64,000 nt of DNA from positions 73,388,501 to 73,452,500 of the forward strand of contig NW_024466599.1 of NCBI RefSeq assembly GCF_017591425.1. The letters are read 5' to 3'. The stretch comes from Ochotona curzoniae. Its lineage: Eukaryota > Chordata > Mammalia > Lagomorpha > Ochotonidae. The notes below the pieces were generated by a model, which saw nothing but the letters and a program-made list of their open reading frames with translations, had not been told where the DNA came from and did no database searches. Positions 44,865 through 56,639 of the stretch are shown one piece after another. The position numbers and the translations under genes are program-made. Each line of letters begins with the position of its first letter. Position 1 is the first letter of the stretch.

Positions 44865-46740
44865 ATACTTATTAATACAGCACATTCAATATATATTAAG
44901 TACATTACAATACAGGCTTTCAATATTTTGCCAATCCTGAATTCCTGGTACAAATACCATTTGTTCATAACATTTCTTCTTACTTTGTATGTTTGTTTGA
45001 ATGTGTTTTCAAGAACTTTTGATGATATTTCTGAATATTTTAATAATAAAATATGCAAAGCTTGAAGTGCACTTGCTCTCTACCATCCAACATTTTAAAT
45101 CATTCATGAGATTCTGACTCATGATCTAGAACTATATTCTGTGTATTATGTCAAAGCTAAAAAAAAAACTAAAAAAAAATTTACTGTTTCATTTCTTTCT
45201 ACTTCTCTGATTCTTATATTCCCCCCTCATTCAAACTTTTTCTTCAGAGTAAGATTTTTGCAGTATATAAAAAATTGTAGTTAATAATCGCTGGATAATT
45301 AGTACAATGGAAGCTATCTTTTATTATGGAAGCTATCTTGCATTGTCTTACATTTGACAAATGACAAGAAAATGAGAAAAAAATCCAGTGAGAAGAAAAT
45401 TCATAGGCTAAAGTATTGCCTTTTGCACTCCAATCAGAATAACTCAAATATTTTATAAGAATTAAGTATTTATTCAGATAAGACATACAAAATCTAATGA
45501 GTTACACAAAACATATGCATTTCCAGGAGCATTTTAGTCACTTCTAGGCTGCTTATATGTTGTCAATCATATGAAGAGATTGTCAGTTCTCTAGGCATCA
45601 TGCTAATTATGATGACTATGAGGCCAAAATTATAACCAAACTATCACCATGGTTCTCCGTGTAACTCTTTACACTTTATTTTCTTTTAAAGATATTTTAG
45701 CGGTAGTGATCACTACTTAAAAGTCATCGGCATGTTAACATATTCTGGCCATCAAATACATGCAATCTTTGAATAATAGTCTCTGTTCTTTTTCTCTGTT
45801 TTTGTATCACTAGTTAACAAATGGATGGGTTGATTGTTGGAGCTTCATTCTAGACTCTGGGAACACAATTTTAGGAATGATGGCACAATAGACTGAAAGA
45901 GTCAATGGTTCTAAGAACTTCAGTAGACTCATTCAAAGGAGGTCTGGGTAATCCCCTTTGAATCAGAAGAGCATGCATACACATTTTAAAAATCACTAAA
46001 AATCAAGCCTAGATAATCCTGAAAGTTGCCCGAAAAGTTCAACCTTATCTCTACCCAAGCAGTTGCACTGAGTTATTTTAGCAACAGCACACCCTCTTCC
46101 TGTCCTGCACTGGAGCATCACACCTATTAGTGAAACTCCAAAGTTGATTTTTTTTTTTAACACATAAGGAACTATTGTTTTCTTTGTTAAAGGACCTTAA
46201 AAGTAAGGCCAGGTCTGATCAACAAGGAAAGAGTATTGTCATGTTGTAATCAAAACCAAAATCTAATCATTCACAGATTAAACAAAAGCATACAATTATC
46301 TATTGAAAAATGTGTGTCCACCTTTTCTATATTAAAACATGCTTTCTGTGAGTAAAGGCCTTGAAAAGGAATTTATTCCAATGCAGGCAGAGACCACTAA
46401 ACAGTAAGCACTGAATCACACACGGTGATGTCTTTGGAGAGGACATCAGGTTTTAACCTGACAAGTGTTGCTCTAACTGGACTTTAACAAATACAACTAT
46501 CATCAATGGGCAATTGATACATTCATTCCCAACAAGGTCCTGATTCCTTGGGACAAAATTAAAAATTTGAAAACTAAAAGGTGAAAATTAAAATGATACC
46601 ATGATATTTTTCATATAGCAGTCATGAAAAATCAGAAAGCATTGAGTCATTAAGAAAGAAATTATTTCAAATATATTAAATCAATGGTTGCTGAAAGTTA
46701 CTCTAAAGATGAAAAGATTGAACGTTCAGTTGTTTAGCTA
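44865..46740. other. Single-copy noncoding stretch
   Basis: No recognised repeat. A 14-base sequence ATGGAAGCTATCTT is duplicated at 45307-45320 and 45326-45339. No exon supported. Confidence 0.5.
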
Positions 46741-46744
46741 TTCC

Positions 46745-46870
46745 CATTGCATAGAGAAGTGTCTGAATTCACATCTCTTACCAGTACCAAGGAATACACA
46801 AGCAGGAAACTGGAACTGGAAACAGAGCCAGAAAAATAGCTCAGACCAATGTGATGTATGTCTGTATGTG
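46745..46870 (-). mobile_element. Possible old CSINE fragment
   Basis: AAGCAGGAAACTGGAACTGG near 46799 and AACAGAGCCAG resemble the reversed middle of an ancestral C-repeat. Too short and diverged for certainty. Confidence 0.3.
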
Positions 46871-46889
46871 TGATATAGCCATCCCAAAG

Positions 46890-47340
46890 GTCTCTTAACT
46901 ACATTTGAAAAATCTGATACTCTAAGTGCTGATAAGGACGTGAAACAGCAGGAACTCATACAGTCTCTAAGTGGGAGCATGAATTGGTAGCACTATTAAA
47001 AAATAAAGGAATCATTCCGCATAGATTATCAGTCCCATTCTTAGACAAAATTTAAGTTGCAAGTGAAAACAAACACAAAAATGTGCAAGTGTCCATTGTC
47101 AATCTAATAAATATAGGTAATATACTCATAATGCTGAACACTATTCAATGATTAAAATGAACGAAAAGACAAACACGGTCAGTATGCATGAATGAATCAA
47201 TCACCGTGAAGTATCATAAATACTGAAAACTTTGAAAAATATCAGTTGAATGCTAACTTATACTATGAGTGATGTGTATCTATAATGCTACAGTATTAAA
47301 CATGTGTGATGAACAATTAATTTATGTGGATACTTTAAAT
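46890..47340 (+). mobile_element. Old L1 3' end, sense
   Basis: GTGCTGATAAGGACGTGAAACAGC near 46927, GTGGGAGCATGAATTGG near 46971, GTGCAAGTGTCCATTGTC near 47083, ATGCTGAACACTATTC near 47131 and TGCATGAATGAATC near 47183 follow the L1M/HAL1 3' order. Highly diverged. Confidence 0.6.
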
Positions 47341-47419
47341 ATAATTTAAAATAAGAAAGTTTTAATTTAAACGTGCAATTTTGCCTCCTTTCTCCTCTTT
47401 CAAAAATATTTCATTATCT

Positions 47420-47640
47420 GTTTGAACTATAGAGTCATAGATAGGGAGAGAGAGAATGAGAGAGAGAAAGAAGTCTTTTACTTTTGCATGATCTCCCACA
47501 TGGTAGCAGTGGACAAAGGACCGGTGGAGTCTTCTGCTGTCTTTCTAGTAAGCAACGTTGGAAGTGCAGAGCTGGGGTTAGAATACTGCATATGTGTGAT
47601 GTTGGCGTCACATTTCTGCTGAGACACAATGCTGATCCTG
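47420..47640 (-). mobile_element. Old CSINE, minus strand, truncated
   Basis: GATAGGGAGAGAGAGAATGAG (expanded AG block), CATGATCTCCCACATGG, AGAGCTGGGGTTAGAATACTGC (reversed B-box area) and a head remnant near 47630. The central AGGGAGCTGGA block is mostly missing. An A15-(GAA)n run follows at 47659-47691. Confidence 0.55.
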
Positions 47641-47699
47641 CAAATCCCCTTCAAAACTCAAAAAAAAAAAAAAAAGGAAGAAGAAGAAGAAGTAAAAGA

Positions 47700-48470
47700 A
47701 AAATAAGATTGTATGCTCAAAATTACATTATTTGTGTGATTACTTTATTCACAATTATTTTAATTGAAAATTGACTAAAAAGTGACAGGAATGGAAATTT
47801 GAATGGCTTGAAATACCTATTTTTAATAAACATGAAGATATGCATAAAAATAGATTTCATATAATTCAAAACTCATACTTAAATAATCTGAATACAAACC
47901 TCCAAATAAGTGTTGCGGGACTAAAATGAAGATGTGGTCCTGCTGTGTTTCTCCTGGAGGAGAGTCCTTTCCCAGCTCTCCGAGCCACCTGCAGATCTTG
48001 AATCATGGTCTCTCCCCCTTGTCAAACCGCATCAGTCCAGTCTGTGCTTTCTGCCCCCTGTTCCCAGTTTCTGTTGCTTATTTGGCTGACTCCTTACAAG
48101 GACCTTCGTGATTCAATTAAGCTCAGACAAATCTACTTTTGCAGAGGAATATCCTTTCAATAGTAAATTAACACAGCCATTGCTTCCAGAAATTGGGATG
48201 TACCTCTCTATGGGGAGCACTCTGTGGTCTATCCCCCTTCATAAGCTGACAGTTTCCATATTCTCATCCACTTTTTAAAAGCATAATTTAATAGATTGAT
48301 TAATTGTTCATTTCATAATGCACTAGTGACATGCAAGCCTATATTTATAACAGCACAATCCACAGTAACAAAAACATCAGAATAACCCAGGTATCAGTCA
48401 AAAGAAAAATGGATAACTTCATTACCCTGAGATTCCAAAACCAAAGACTTGAGATTAGAAATTTCAGAAA
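47700..48470. other. Single-copy noncoding stretch
   Basis: No repeat recognised. A pyrimidine-rich patch at 47.94-48.11 kb is GC-richer than its flanks but shows no convincing exon. Confidence 0.5.
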
Positions 48471-48473
48471 ATA

Positions 48474-48800
48474 AGAGCACAGGGTGGCTATAATCCTTGC
48501 CTTGTATCTACTGGGATCCCATATGGGCACCAGTTCATGTCCCAACTGCTACTCTTCCCATCCAAGTGCTTGATTGTGGCCCGGCAAAACAGTTGAGGAT
48601 ACCCCAAAGCCTTGGGACCTTACACCCACATGGAAGACCTGGAAGAAGCTTGTGGCTTCTGGTTTTGGATCGTCTCAGCTCCAGCCATTGCAGCCACTTT
48701 GAGAATGAACTAGTGGATGCAAGATCATTTTCTCTGTCTCTCCTTCTTTCTGTAACTCTGACTTTCCAAGGAAACTAAAGAAACACTTCTTTAAAAGAGA
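48474..48800 (+). mobile_element. CSINE, full length, diverged
   Basis: GAGCACAGGGTGGCTATAATCC (head), GGGATCCCATATGGGCACC, AGTTCATGTCCCAAC (B-box region), CACATGGAAGACCTGGAAG, CAAGATCATTTTCTCTGTC and CTTTCCAAGGAAACTAAAG. Intermediate age. Confidence 0.8.
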
Positions 48801-48852
48801 AAGAAATAAGAAAATAGCTGAAAAGAAGTAAGAATTAAAATGGGGATTGTGT

Positions 48853-49145
48853 TACACAGCAGCAAGTCAAGGTACTACTTGCAATGCTAGTGTCTTGTAG
48901 TAGAGTGCCAAGTCAAGTCCCCACTGTTCAGCTTTCAATCCCGTTCCCCTTTAATGTGCCTTCAAAAGCAGCAGGTGCACAAGTGTGTCAATACTCTGAC
49001 ACCCCTGTGGGGAATCCAGAAGAAATTACCGACTTCTGAATTTTGTTGAGTTTAGCTCCAACAAATATGGCAAAGACTGAACCAGTAAGCGCAAGGTATC
49101 TCATTCTCTCTTTCTTTCTCAGTACCTCAGCCTTCCAATATGAAC
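48853..49145 (+). mobile_element. Old CSINE, first arm of a tail-to-tail pair
   Basis: GTGCCAAGTCAAGTCCCCAC (B-box area near 48905), TTTAATGTGCC, AAAAGCAGCAGGTGC, CACCCCTGTGGGGAATCCAG and CAGCCTTCCAATATGAACAAATAAC. An ancestral type, with no target-site duplication visible. Confidence 0.6.
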
Positions 49146-49149
49146 AAAT

Positions 49150-49437
49150 AACATTTCTTTTACTATTTGGAAGTCAGAAGGACAGAGGGAGAGGTGAGAG
49201 AGACACGGCTGTGTTCCATCTGCTGGTTCATTATAAAAATGGCTGCATCTCCATCTAGTTTCTCATGTGGATGGCAGTGATTCAAGCACTCAGACTATCT
49301 TCCAACCCACTCCCAGATGAATTTGCATGGGGTTATATTGCAAGCAGAGCAGCTGGAACTCAAACGTTCACTCTCGACTTTGGATGCTGGTGTCTTGTGC
49401 ATTGACTTAACTTGCTGCACTACGATACTAACCCTCA
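49150..49437 (-). mobile_element. Old CSINE, second arm of a tail-to-tail pair
   Basis: TTTCTTTTACTATTTGGAAGTC, AGGACAGAGGGAGAGG, CCATCTGCTGGTTCA, TTTCTCATGTGGATGG, AGCAGAGCAGCTGGAACTC and a head at 49385-49435 (GATGCTGGTGTCTTG, TTGCTGCACTACGATACTAACC). It starts only a few bases after the tail of the plus-strand copy. Confidence 0.6.
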
Positions 49438-49439
49438 AA

Positions 49440-52342
49440 ACTAAGCTTTTATTTTTTCAAGAATTGAATAGCAACAGAAGCGGCTACCAATCCTCAAAGG
49501 CTGACCTATTTGGGACATATGATAATCAAGCTTGTACTGAAACATAATATTCAACATATAAAATTTAAATTCATGAGACTATAATAAAAGAGTGATTGGC
49601 TGCACAATAAATTATTTTTTCCTGAAGAAAGATTTTGAATATCTTTCAATTCCCTACTTTTCAGCAGGTGGAGAATAGCTCATCCAAAATTAAAAGTTAT
49701 TATTTGCTTGTAAAGTACCTTGAAATTGTATAGACTGGAAAGGGATTGGGAGGAGGAATATGGTAGGGCAATCTGACACACTTTAGCCACATGAATACGG
49801 TGTAAACCAGCAGTGATGGATGGCAGTGATCAGACGTGCTGAGAAAACATATTGCTCTACTCCAACAGCCCTCAGCGTTTGGGACCACTTTCTGAGAAGA
49901 TATCCCTCTTATTTTAGTTTTGCAACATGTCTTTCTAGTATTCTTCTCAAGTCTTAGTCACCTAAATCGAAGGAAATTTGAGAAAACTTCATATTCAAGA
50001 AAAGCTGAGACATCTTGATGCAATGAATGGAATCCTTAAGCAGAAAATTGGTACAGAGTTAAAAAAGTATACAAAAGTCTGAGTGAAATGTGGTCTTCCA
50101 ATAACCAGGCATCAACGCTGTTTATCAATTTTGAAAATATATTATAATTGAATAATGGGAACGATTTGGAACATGAGATCTTTTTGTGACAGTTTTCTGT
50201 ACACTTTCTAAAACTAAAAATCTATTAGGCAATGATATAAACATGCTAAAGCAAATGCAGAAGTGATGACAAAAATACATTGCACACGGAAGCCTTCGAG
50301 CCTTATGCCTCACTGTTCATTACCTTAGTCTTGTCCAATGGTAGGAAGAAGGCAATTGGAATGTTTTTCAAGTCGTTTTGAAAAGAAATATTTGATATTC
50401 ACAAAAATCATTAATGTAATTGCAGTTTTCCTGGAGCCCTTTGTGTGTGTCTGTGTGTGAGGACTCATTCACAATAACTATTACAGGGAAGTAAAGCGAT
50501 TTTTTTTAACCTCTCTGCCATACTTACAAAAGCATGCTCCAAATATTGTTGCAAGCCAATAAATATTCATCTATGTGATACCCTAAGAAAAATGTATGTA
50601 AACAGATTTCACGCACTAATAAGAATTTAACACTTTTTGTTGTAATCAAACCTTTTGATTCGATTAGATATATTTTAGCTGATGGAATCTTGCAATAATT
50701 TAGAATGCATTCATGCTCACTGCCCATGTCTTCTTTTTGCCAAGTAGCTGTTAATAAATGCTAACTCTATGGAGAGATGAAATGTTATATTCTCTTTCAA
50801 TTTATGTGTTCAAATTTATTTTTCTGTAGTCTAACATAACAGCTTTCAGCCAAAACATTACATTAAACCTCGAGTTATGGCAGCATTTATGAAATAATAA
50901 ATCTGCATTCTAACCCCGATTTTACTGCAGTACTGCATGTCATTGTGTCATAATCTCTTTGTAAACTAAGATATACTGAAAAAATTAGCTATCTCTTCAT
51001 CGATGGATCACATAATCATTTAAGCACAATTAGAACCAGAATAAATTGTAGCAGCTTCAAATACTTTTAGCTCATGAAGATGTACTTGAATGTCAAAATA
51101 TATTCATAGCAAAAGAAAAAAAAACAGCATAAGTAATTTAATTGAGCTGAATTTTTACATTTCACTAATGGGTATAATCACTGTTCCACTGACAGCATAA
51201 GTCAGTGTTTTTTTCAGAGCGAAAAACCTCTGGCAAACATACTTACTGTTACATTTCATGATAATATGAATCTGTCCAGACCATCCACTTTCCACAAGCT
51301 AATGCTCATTAAATATCAGTTGCTTTCTGCTAAATTTCAAAATGTAAGTTGTTGTGTCCTTACAATGAATTTGCTGGGCACACAGTTTGACTCTTTTCAA
51401 TTTCCCAGTACATAATTCTAATGGACCAATATTCTGGAAACTCACAAGATGTAAGATTTTTCCTCTGTTTTTTTTTTTTTCTCTCAGCAAATTTTTAGCC
51501 AAACCCTTCATAACTTAAGGAGTGAAACAATGTGGTTTCAATCGCTTTTTCCTAGAGCATCTCAGACTGTATATTGTGATGGTGAGTGGCACAAACTCTC
51601 AGCATTCTGTTAGATTCGCTGCTTGCCAAAATGTTAGAAAGTAGCGTGATTAATTCTGAAATGATTACAAGCTTCAGAAAATGTTTTAGTTAGCATTGGA
51701 AGGTTAGAGTCAATGGCTAATACTTTTAAGCAGTGTTTCATAAAGCCCTACCTAGTGTGGGGATGGAATAACTTCAAAACAAAATTGTTTATGTAAAAAA
51801 GAAGCAAAATAATTATAAAAAGCCAACAAATAAAATTATATTAATATTACTAAATGCTCAGAGAGAAACAAGAATTATCATTTTTTATATATGGAAACAT
51901 AAGATCATAACAGATAGATTATCAATGCTTTCTTCTCTTCTCACGTAGGAATGCTTATATTACAAGTATTGTTCACTTCATGGTGTCCTATGTATCATGT
52001 AATCTTTCTTTATAAAACTAAATGCCGTTTCTACTCTCTGCGTAAGATGGATGCAGATCATTTTTATTCAGCCTCCTAGATAATGTTTCTCCTCTGTCTT
52101 TATATGTTTTTTTTTATTCTGTATTTCCGATTTTTAATGAATAGAGTTCCAAATAATGCTCAGGCATTATCTTGCAACTGAGTGCACAGAGTTAGCACTA
52201 AGTTGACTTGACCTGATGATTCTATTGTTCGGTTTCAACATTCTGATTCAAAAAGTAATATGTAATGCCTAGTCAACACGGTTCACTGTCAACCCGTAAC
52301 TGGTCTTTCTGGATAATATATATTCTGCACTTCCAAGGATGA
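49440..52342. other. Long SINE-free AT-rich stretch
   Basis: Almost 3 kb without a recognised repeat. The part at 50.75-51.45 kb is complex, non-repetitive sequence with many homeodomain-type cores (TAATTTAATTGAG near 51135). This is the texture of noncoding conserved DNA in gene deserts, but that is an impression only. GT runs lie near 50442-50459. Confidence 0.45.
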
Positions 52343-52350
52343 GAGCATTT

Positions 52351-52655
52351 TTTAAAAATATTTATTTTATTTTATTGGAAAGTCAGGTATACAGAGAGGA
52401 GGAAAGACAGAGAGAAAGATTTTCCATCCGTTGATGATTCACTCCCCAAGTGACCATGATGGCCAGAGCTGAGCCAATCTGAAACCAGGAGACAGGAGCC
52501 TCCTCCAGGTCTCCCACGCAGCTGCAGGGTCCCAACTCTTTGGGCCGTCTTCGACTGCTTTCCTAGGCCACAAGCAGGGAGCTGGATGGGAAATGGGGCT
52601 GCCTGGATTAGAACCAGTGAGGACTTCATCAGCTAGGCTGCTACTACACAAGGCC
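52351..52655 (-). mobile_element. CSINE with head deletion and 9-bp target-site duplication
   Basis: GAGCATTTT lies at 52343-52351 and 52662-52670. The tail and middle are intact (GGTATACAGAGAGGAGG, CAGGTCTCCCACGCAGC, CCACAAGCAGGGAGCTGG, GGATTAGAACCAGTGAG), but the head shrinks to about 35 bases. The CATATGGG box is deleted. Confidence 0.9.
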
Positions 52656-52689
52656 GAATGGGAGCATTTTAATGTTGAAAAATGTTCTT

Positions 52690-53330
52690 TATAATTTAAC
52701 GTAATCATCAAATGTAGAATTTTTTTCTCATGCTAGTGTCAAATCTTTGATTTCTTGATTTTGTGTATTGTTTCTTTGGTCTCTATAGGGTTTATTCCAC
52801 CCTATTTTGATTCTCTATTTTTTTTCTGATGATTCTAGAATTATTTTGTCATTGTTTTTTATCTCCTTCAGATGTATTAAAACCTACGTTACGTAGTGAT
52901 TTTCTTGTTTCCTCACACATCCACTAATTGCAATGAATTTGCTTCTTATCACTGACATGGCTTCATCTCACAGGTTTTGGTATGTTGTATTGAAACTCTC
53001 ATTAATTTTAAAAATGTTTTCTATGTCTTTTTGATTTTTTCTGCAATCCATTGTTCCGTTGTTGCTCAGCTTCCAAGTAATGGTATATTTTTTGAGATTT
53101 TTTTTTCGTATTTCTGTCTGGTTTCACTCCATGGTGATCTGAGAAGATGAAAGGGATGATTTTGATTTTTTGTTGTTGTTGTTCTAAATTTGCTGAGAGT
53201 TGCTTTGTAACCTATAGTAGGATTAGTTCTGGACATGCTCCCATGTACCATAAGTTCTTATCTCCCATTCCCATAAAAAGTAAACATTTTTTTAAAAGAT
53301 GCCTTCATATATTAAAATGTTTTACTTAAT
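52690..53330 (-). mobile_element. L1 ORF2 fragment, antisense
   Basis: CATCTCACAGGTTTTGGTATG near 52965, TTCTGCAATCCATTGTTCCG near 53039, GCTCAGCTTCCAAGTAATGG near 53066, CACTCCATGGTGATCTGAGAAG near 53126, TTTGCTGAGAGTTGCTTTGT near 53189 and CATGCTCCCATGTACC near 53235 are reversed L1 ORF2, in the part that encodes the reverse transcriptase. No reading frame survives. Confidence 0.82.
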
Positions 53331-53339
53331 GTTATTTTA

Positions 53340-54810
53340 GGTAAAATCTCAGTGAGCCTGATGGACTTACTCTCAGAACTCAATTATTTTAAGGGCCTCA
53401 CTATTAGAAAACAGAAGAGGGTATGTATTTATGAATACATCAACGGGAAAAATTACAATTAACTTCTGAGATCACCATAGGAGAAAAGTACAGGAAGAAG
53501 AAACTAACCCTTTTCAAGCCAAGTCTGGGAGCAACATAATGTCAGAGTAAATCTTCCTGAATCCAGTAGTCACACATGAAGGAATGAACATATTGCAATG
53601 CAGCATGATTTCAAGATACCGCTCTTGATCACGAAACAAGTTGTAGGTTTGTCCTGTTGCTATCACAAACAACAAACGTGCATATATTTCTGCTCCCACT
53701 GATGTACGAGATTCCCATAGCCTGCCACTTACAATCTAACATTTTTCAATTTCTCCATCATTTCTATTTGCTCCTTTGAGGGAAACACAGCAATTTTTAT
53801 TGCTCAGAGGTAACTAGTGAGCAGTTTGAAAAACATCGTGACAAGCTTTTGGTTTTTGTGTCCAGAGGTCAATTTCCAGATCTCTCTCCTCTTTGTGACT
53901 TTGAGAGCATCCGTAAACTTCAACCCTTTTGCATATAAAGTGTGCAGACACATAACTATTTAATTATAGCATAACGGAAGTTAATGAATTAAATACCGTG
54001 TTTGACCTTTATTAATGGCTCAAGTCATGTCAATTGCCTTTCTCCTTTCCCTCCTTCCTCATACTTCACCAATCAGTGAGTGGGAAAATAGTTTTTCTAA
54101 ATTAGAAAATAAGAATACTTACTATCTAAAGCTGTTCAAAAATCCAGCTGGATTTTCTATGAAACAAACAACTGAAAATTGCAGAATACAAATAGTAATC
54201 ACTATTTAAAACAGTCTTTAGACTAATGAGTAGATTTATAAACATGCTATCATTCAAAATTAAATAGATACCTACGTTGTGCATCGGTTGATAAACGTGT
54301 TTTTCATATTATTTCTCTGATTCACTTCTATCTTCATGCTTTCTTGTTTCTGTCACTGCTGTAATCTGTGTATTTTACAGTTTTCTAAGGTGGGGCTTGG
54401 CCTCGTCCATGATTGGCAAATGGCCAATCAGGGTCAAAAAGCTGAAATGGTCAGTGTAATCAGACACTGTGACACAGACCAGGTGAAGGCACTCTTTTAA
54501 GGGTAACCTCACCGCAATTTCAGGTGACCGATAAAGAACAGAAATTTACAAACACTTAAAAGAGATGCGGACATGAAAATATTAAAGGGAGAAGGTTTCT
54601 TAGTGGAGGCATAGACACGCATCTGCACACACCTCCGTTAGATAATACAACGAACTCTAAGACTCTACACCAACATTCCAAGGTGTAAACGTGTTTTACC
54701 AGTATGTAGTTTCCTTTTTTTAAAAAAATTTATTTTCAATATTGCTTATATAGTTGAAAGGGATATTTGCCCATTTGCTACAGCCATTGATTAGGGTGGG
54801 GAGGGTTGAG
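53340..54810. other. Single-copy noncoding stretch
   Basis: No repeat recognised. It contains the NFI-type palindrome listed separately and a GC-richer patch around 54.39-54.50 kb. Confidence 0.5.
54411..54429. promoter_or_regulatory. Full NFI palindrome with flanking CCAAT boxes
   Basis: GATTGGCAAATGGCCAATC reads TTGGC-N5-GCCAA (54413-54427), the exact bipartite site of nuclear factor I. The arms extend to a perfect 7-bp inverted repeat (GATTGGC/GCCAATC), which also makes an ATTGG and a CCAAT box, the core of NF-Y sites. It lies in single-copy sequence with no SINE or LINE. Function is inferred from motif identity only. Confidence 0.5.
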
Positions 54811-54817
54811 GCGTTGA

Positions 54818-55143
54818 GGAAGATTTATTTATTTTTTTATTGGAAAGACAGACATACAGAGAGGAGGAGAGACAGAGAGGAAGATCTTCCATCAGATGGT
54901 CCACTCCCCAAGGGGCCGCAAAGGATGGAGCTGTGCCAAACCGAAGCCAGGAACCAGGAGCTCTTCTGGGTCTCCCACACAGCTGCAGCGTCCCAAGGCT
55001 TTGGGCTGTCTTTGACTGCTTTCCTAGGCCACAAGTAGGGAGCTGGATGGGAAGTGGAGCCACTGGGACTAGAACCGGCGCTCATATGGGATCCCGGTGA
55101 GTTCAGGTTGAGGACTTTAACCACTACGCCATCGCGCCAGGCC
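54818..55143 (-). mobile_element. CSINE, minus strand, full length
   Basis: AAGATTTATTTATTTTTTTATTGG, CATACAGAGAGGAGGAGAG, AAGATCTTCCATCAGATGG, GGGTCTCCCACACAGCTGC, ACTAGAACCGGCGCTCATATG and the head ACTACGCCATCGCGCCAGGCCC. It borders the GC-rich repetitive tract on its left. Confidence 0.93.
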
Positions 55144-55199
55144 CTCAAGTTTTTTTCAAACTTTTTTTTCTTTTTCTCCTGTATCTACAGGAGAGGTTC

Positions 55200-56300
55200 T
55201 TAGAGGATGAGGGTGCTCCTTGCTGTCAAACTACATCAACATCTGGGAATGGAAGATGGTCATTTAACCCCAAAGTGCTGTGACTCAGCCTCACCTGGTC
55301 CACTGAGGGATGCTGCAACCATATTTAGCCTTCGTGTTCACCAGGGAGTCCCCTTAGTGTCCTTACCAGGCTGGCTCCCAGCTCTGCATCTTGTGCGGAC
55401 TAGTGGCTCCTCTGACCCAACCTGATATGGACCACCTCCTATAGCAGTTCTGGTTATTAGATGCAGCAGCCTAGCCAGACCTAGTTTGACCCATCATAAC
55501 ACTCACCAGTGGGTTCTGCACCATGGAGCTACCCAGTCTGCTCCATCCCTAGCTTTCATGTGAACTGGTAGGTGCAGTAATCTAGCCCAGGGTGGCCCAC
55601 ACTCTATCCTGGCTCCCACATATGCCAGTGGGTGTTATAGATTGGTCCAGCTCTGCCTAGCCCACTCTCTGAGCCAGCCCACACACATGCTGAGAGTGGT
55701 AGACCCTTGTCTAGCCTGATCCATTCCCTGGTTCTGGTACTTACCAGTAGGAGCTACAGCCTAGTAGAGCAGTTCCTCAGGTCTTCTCCATCAGGTCTCC
55801 TCCCAGACCCAAATCTTGCAGGTGCCAAGGGATGCTAGGCCCTACCCAGCATAATCCCCCTACCAACACTGGCCTCTGTGTGCGGGGGTGAGTGGGTACT
55901 TCAACCCCACCTCCTTCTGGACTCAAATTTCCAGTGTGCACACAGATGCTGCATCAACCCAGATGCTCGGAACCCCAGTTCCCATGGGTGTTGAGTAGGT
56001 CTGTGGTCATGTCTGACTCTCATACAAACTAGGGGTTATGCAGTCCCACACAGGCGAGTCCACAAATGCCCTACAGAATCTTCCCTTAGGTCTGGTTCTC
56101 TTGCATGCCGATGGGTGTCATGACCCAGCTGTCCATGGCCCATCTGCTTCCTGATAGCCACTGACGATGCTGTGATCTGGCCCTGCCAGGCAGGCCCTTC
56201 AGCCCTACCTTTCATGTACATCAGTGGGTGACAGGTGATGCCTCTTAGCCCAGCCCAGATCCTTCGCATGGGTTGGTGCATTGGGCTGACCCAGACATAT
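55200..56300. repeat. GC-rich degenerate tandem repeat (minisatellite-like), unassigned
   Basis: Imperfect units of roughly 60-90 bp recur. Each joins a phrase like CTGGCTCCCACATATGCC or CTGGTTCTCTTGCATGCC to AGTGGGTGT or ATGGGTGTCAT, then a CAGCCTAG/TCCAGCTCTGCC phrase, then a GCCCA phrase. Clear starts lie near 55612, 55735, 56093 and 56211, with more degenerate ones between. Base composition is far GC-richer than the flanks. It could be the 5' region of a lagomorph retroelement, an old minisatellite or the body of an unknown repeat. GC-rich, less obviously repetitive sequence continues to about 56590. Confidence 0.55.
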
Positions 56301-56639
56301 TTTCTGGTTTCCCTCCCTCTAAAATACTATGTCTTAATTCCCTCATTTTTCTGCCAAGTGTAGTGGCCTGGTCCTTAGAAGCCCCCCAAAATCATTTCAC
56401 AACGGTAAAGTATTCCCTCAATGGCCCCCAGCCCCATGCATCCCAAGCCCTTTTCGCATGCAGTCTGTAGCCCCATGCAGGCTCAAGCCCAGGCCAAGAC
56501 TTCCGGCTGCAAATTGGTACACTGCAGGGGTGACATCCGCAGCTCCCCCGTGGCCGGAGCTGGTTTCATGGCTCCTTTCTGTAGCCTTTATACTCAATTA
56601 CCTCATGGAATTTTTTTTGTTAAGGGACTTTTATAAGGT

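Noticed and set aside
55200..56300. CRISPR array
   Set aside because: The units are long, imperfect and without constant repeat/variable spacer structure, and the host is clearly a mammal.
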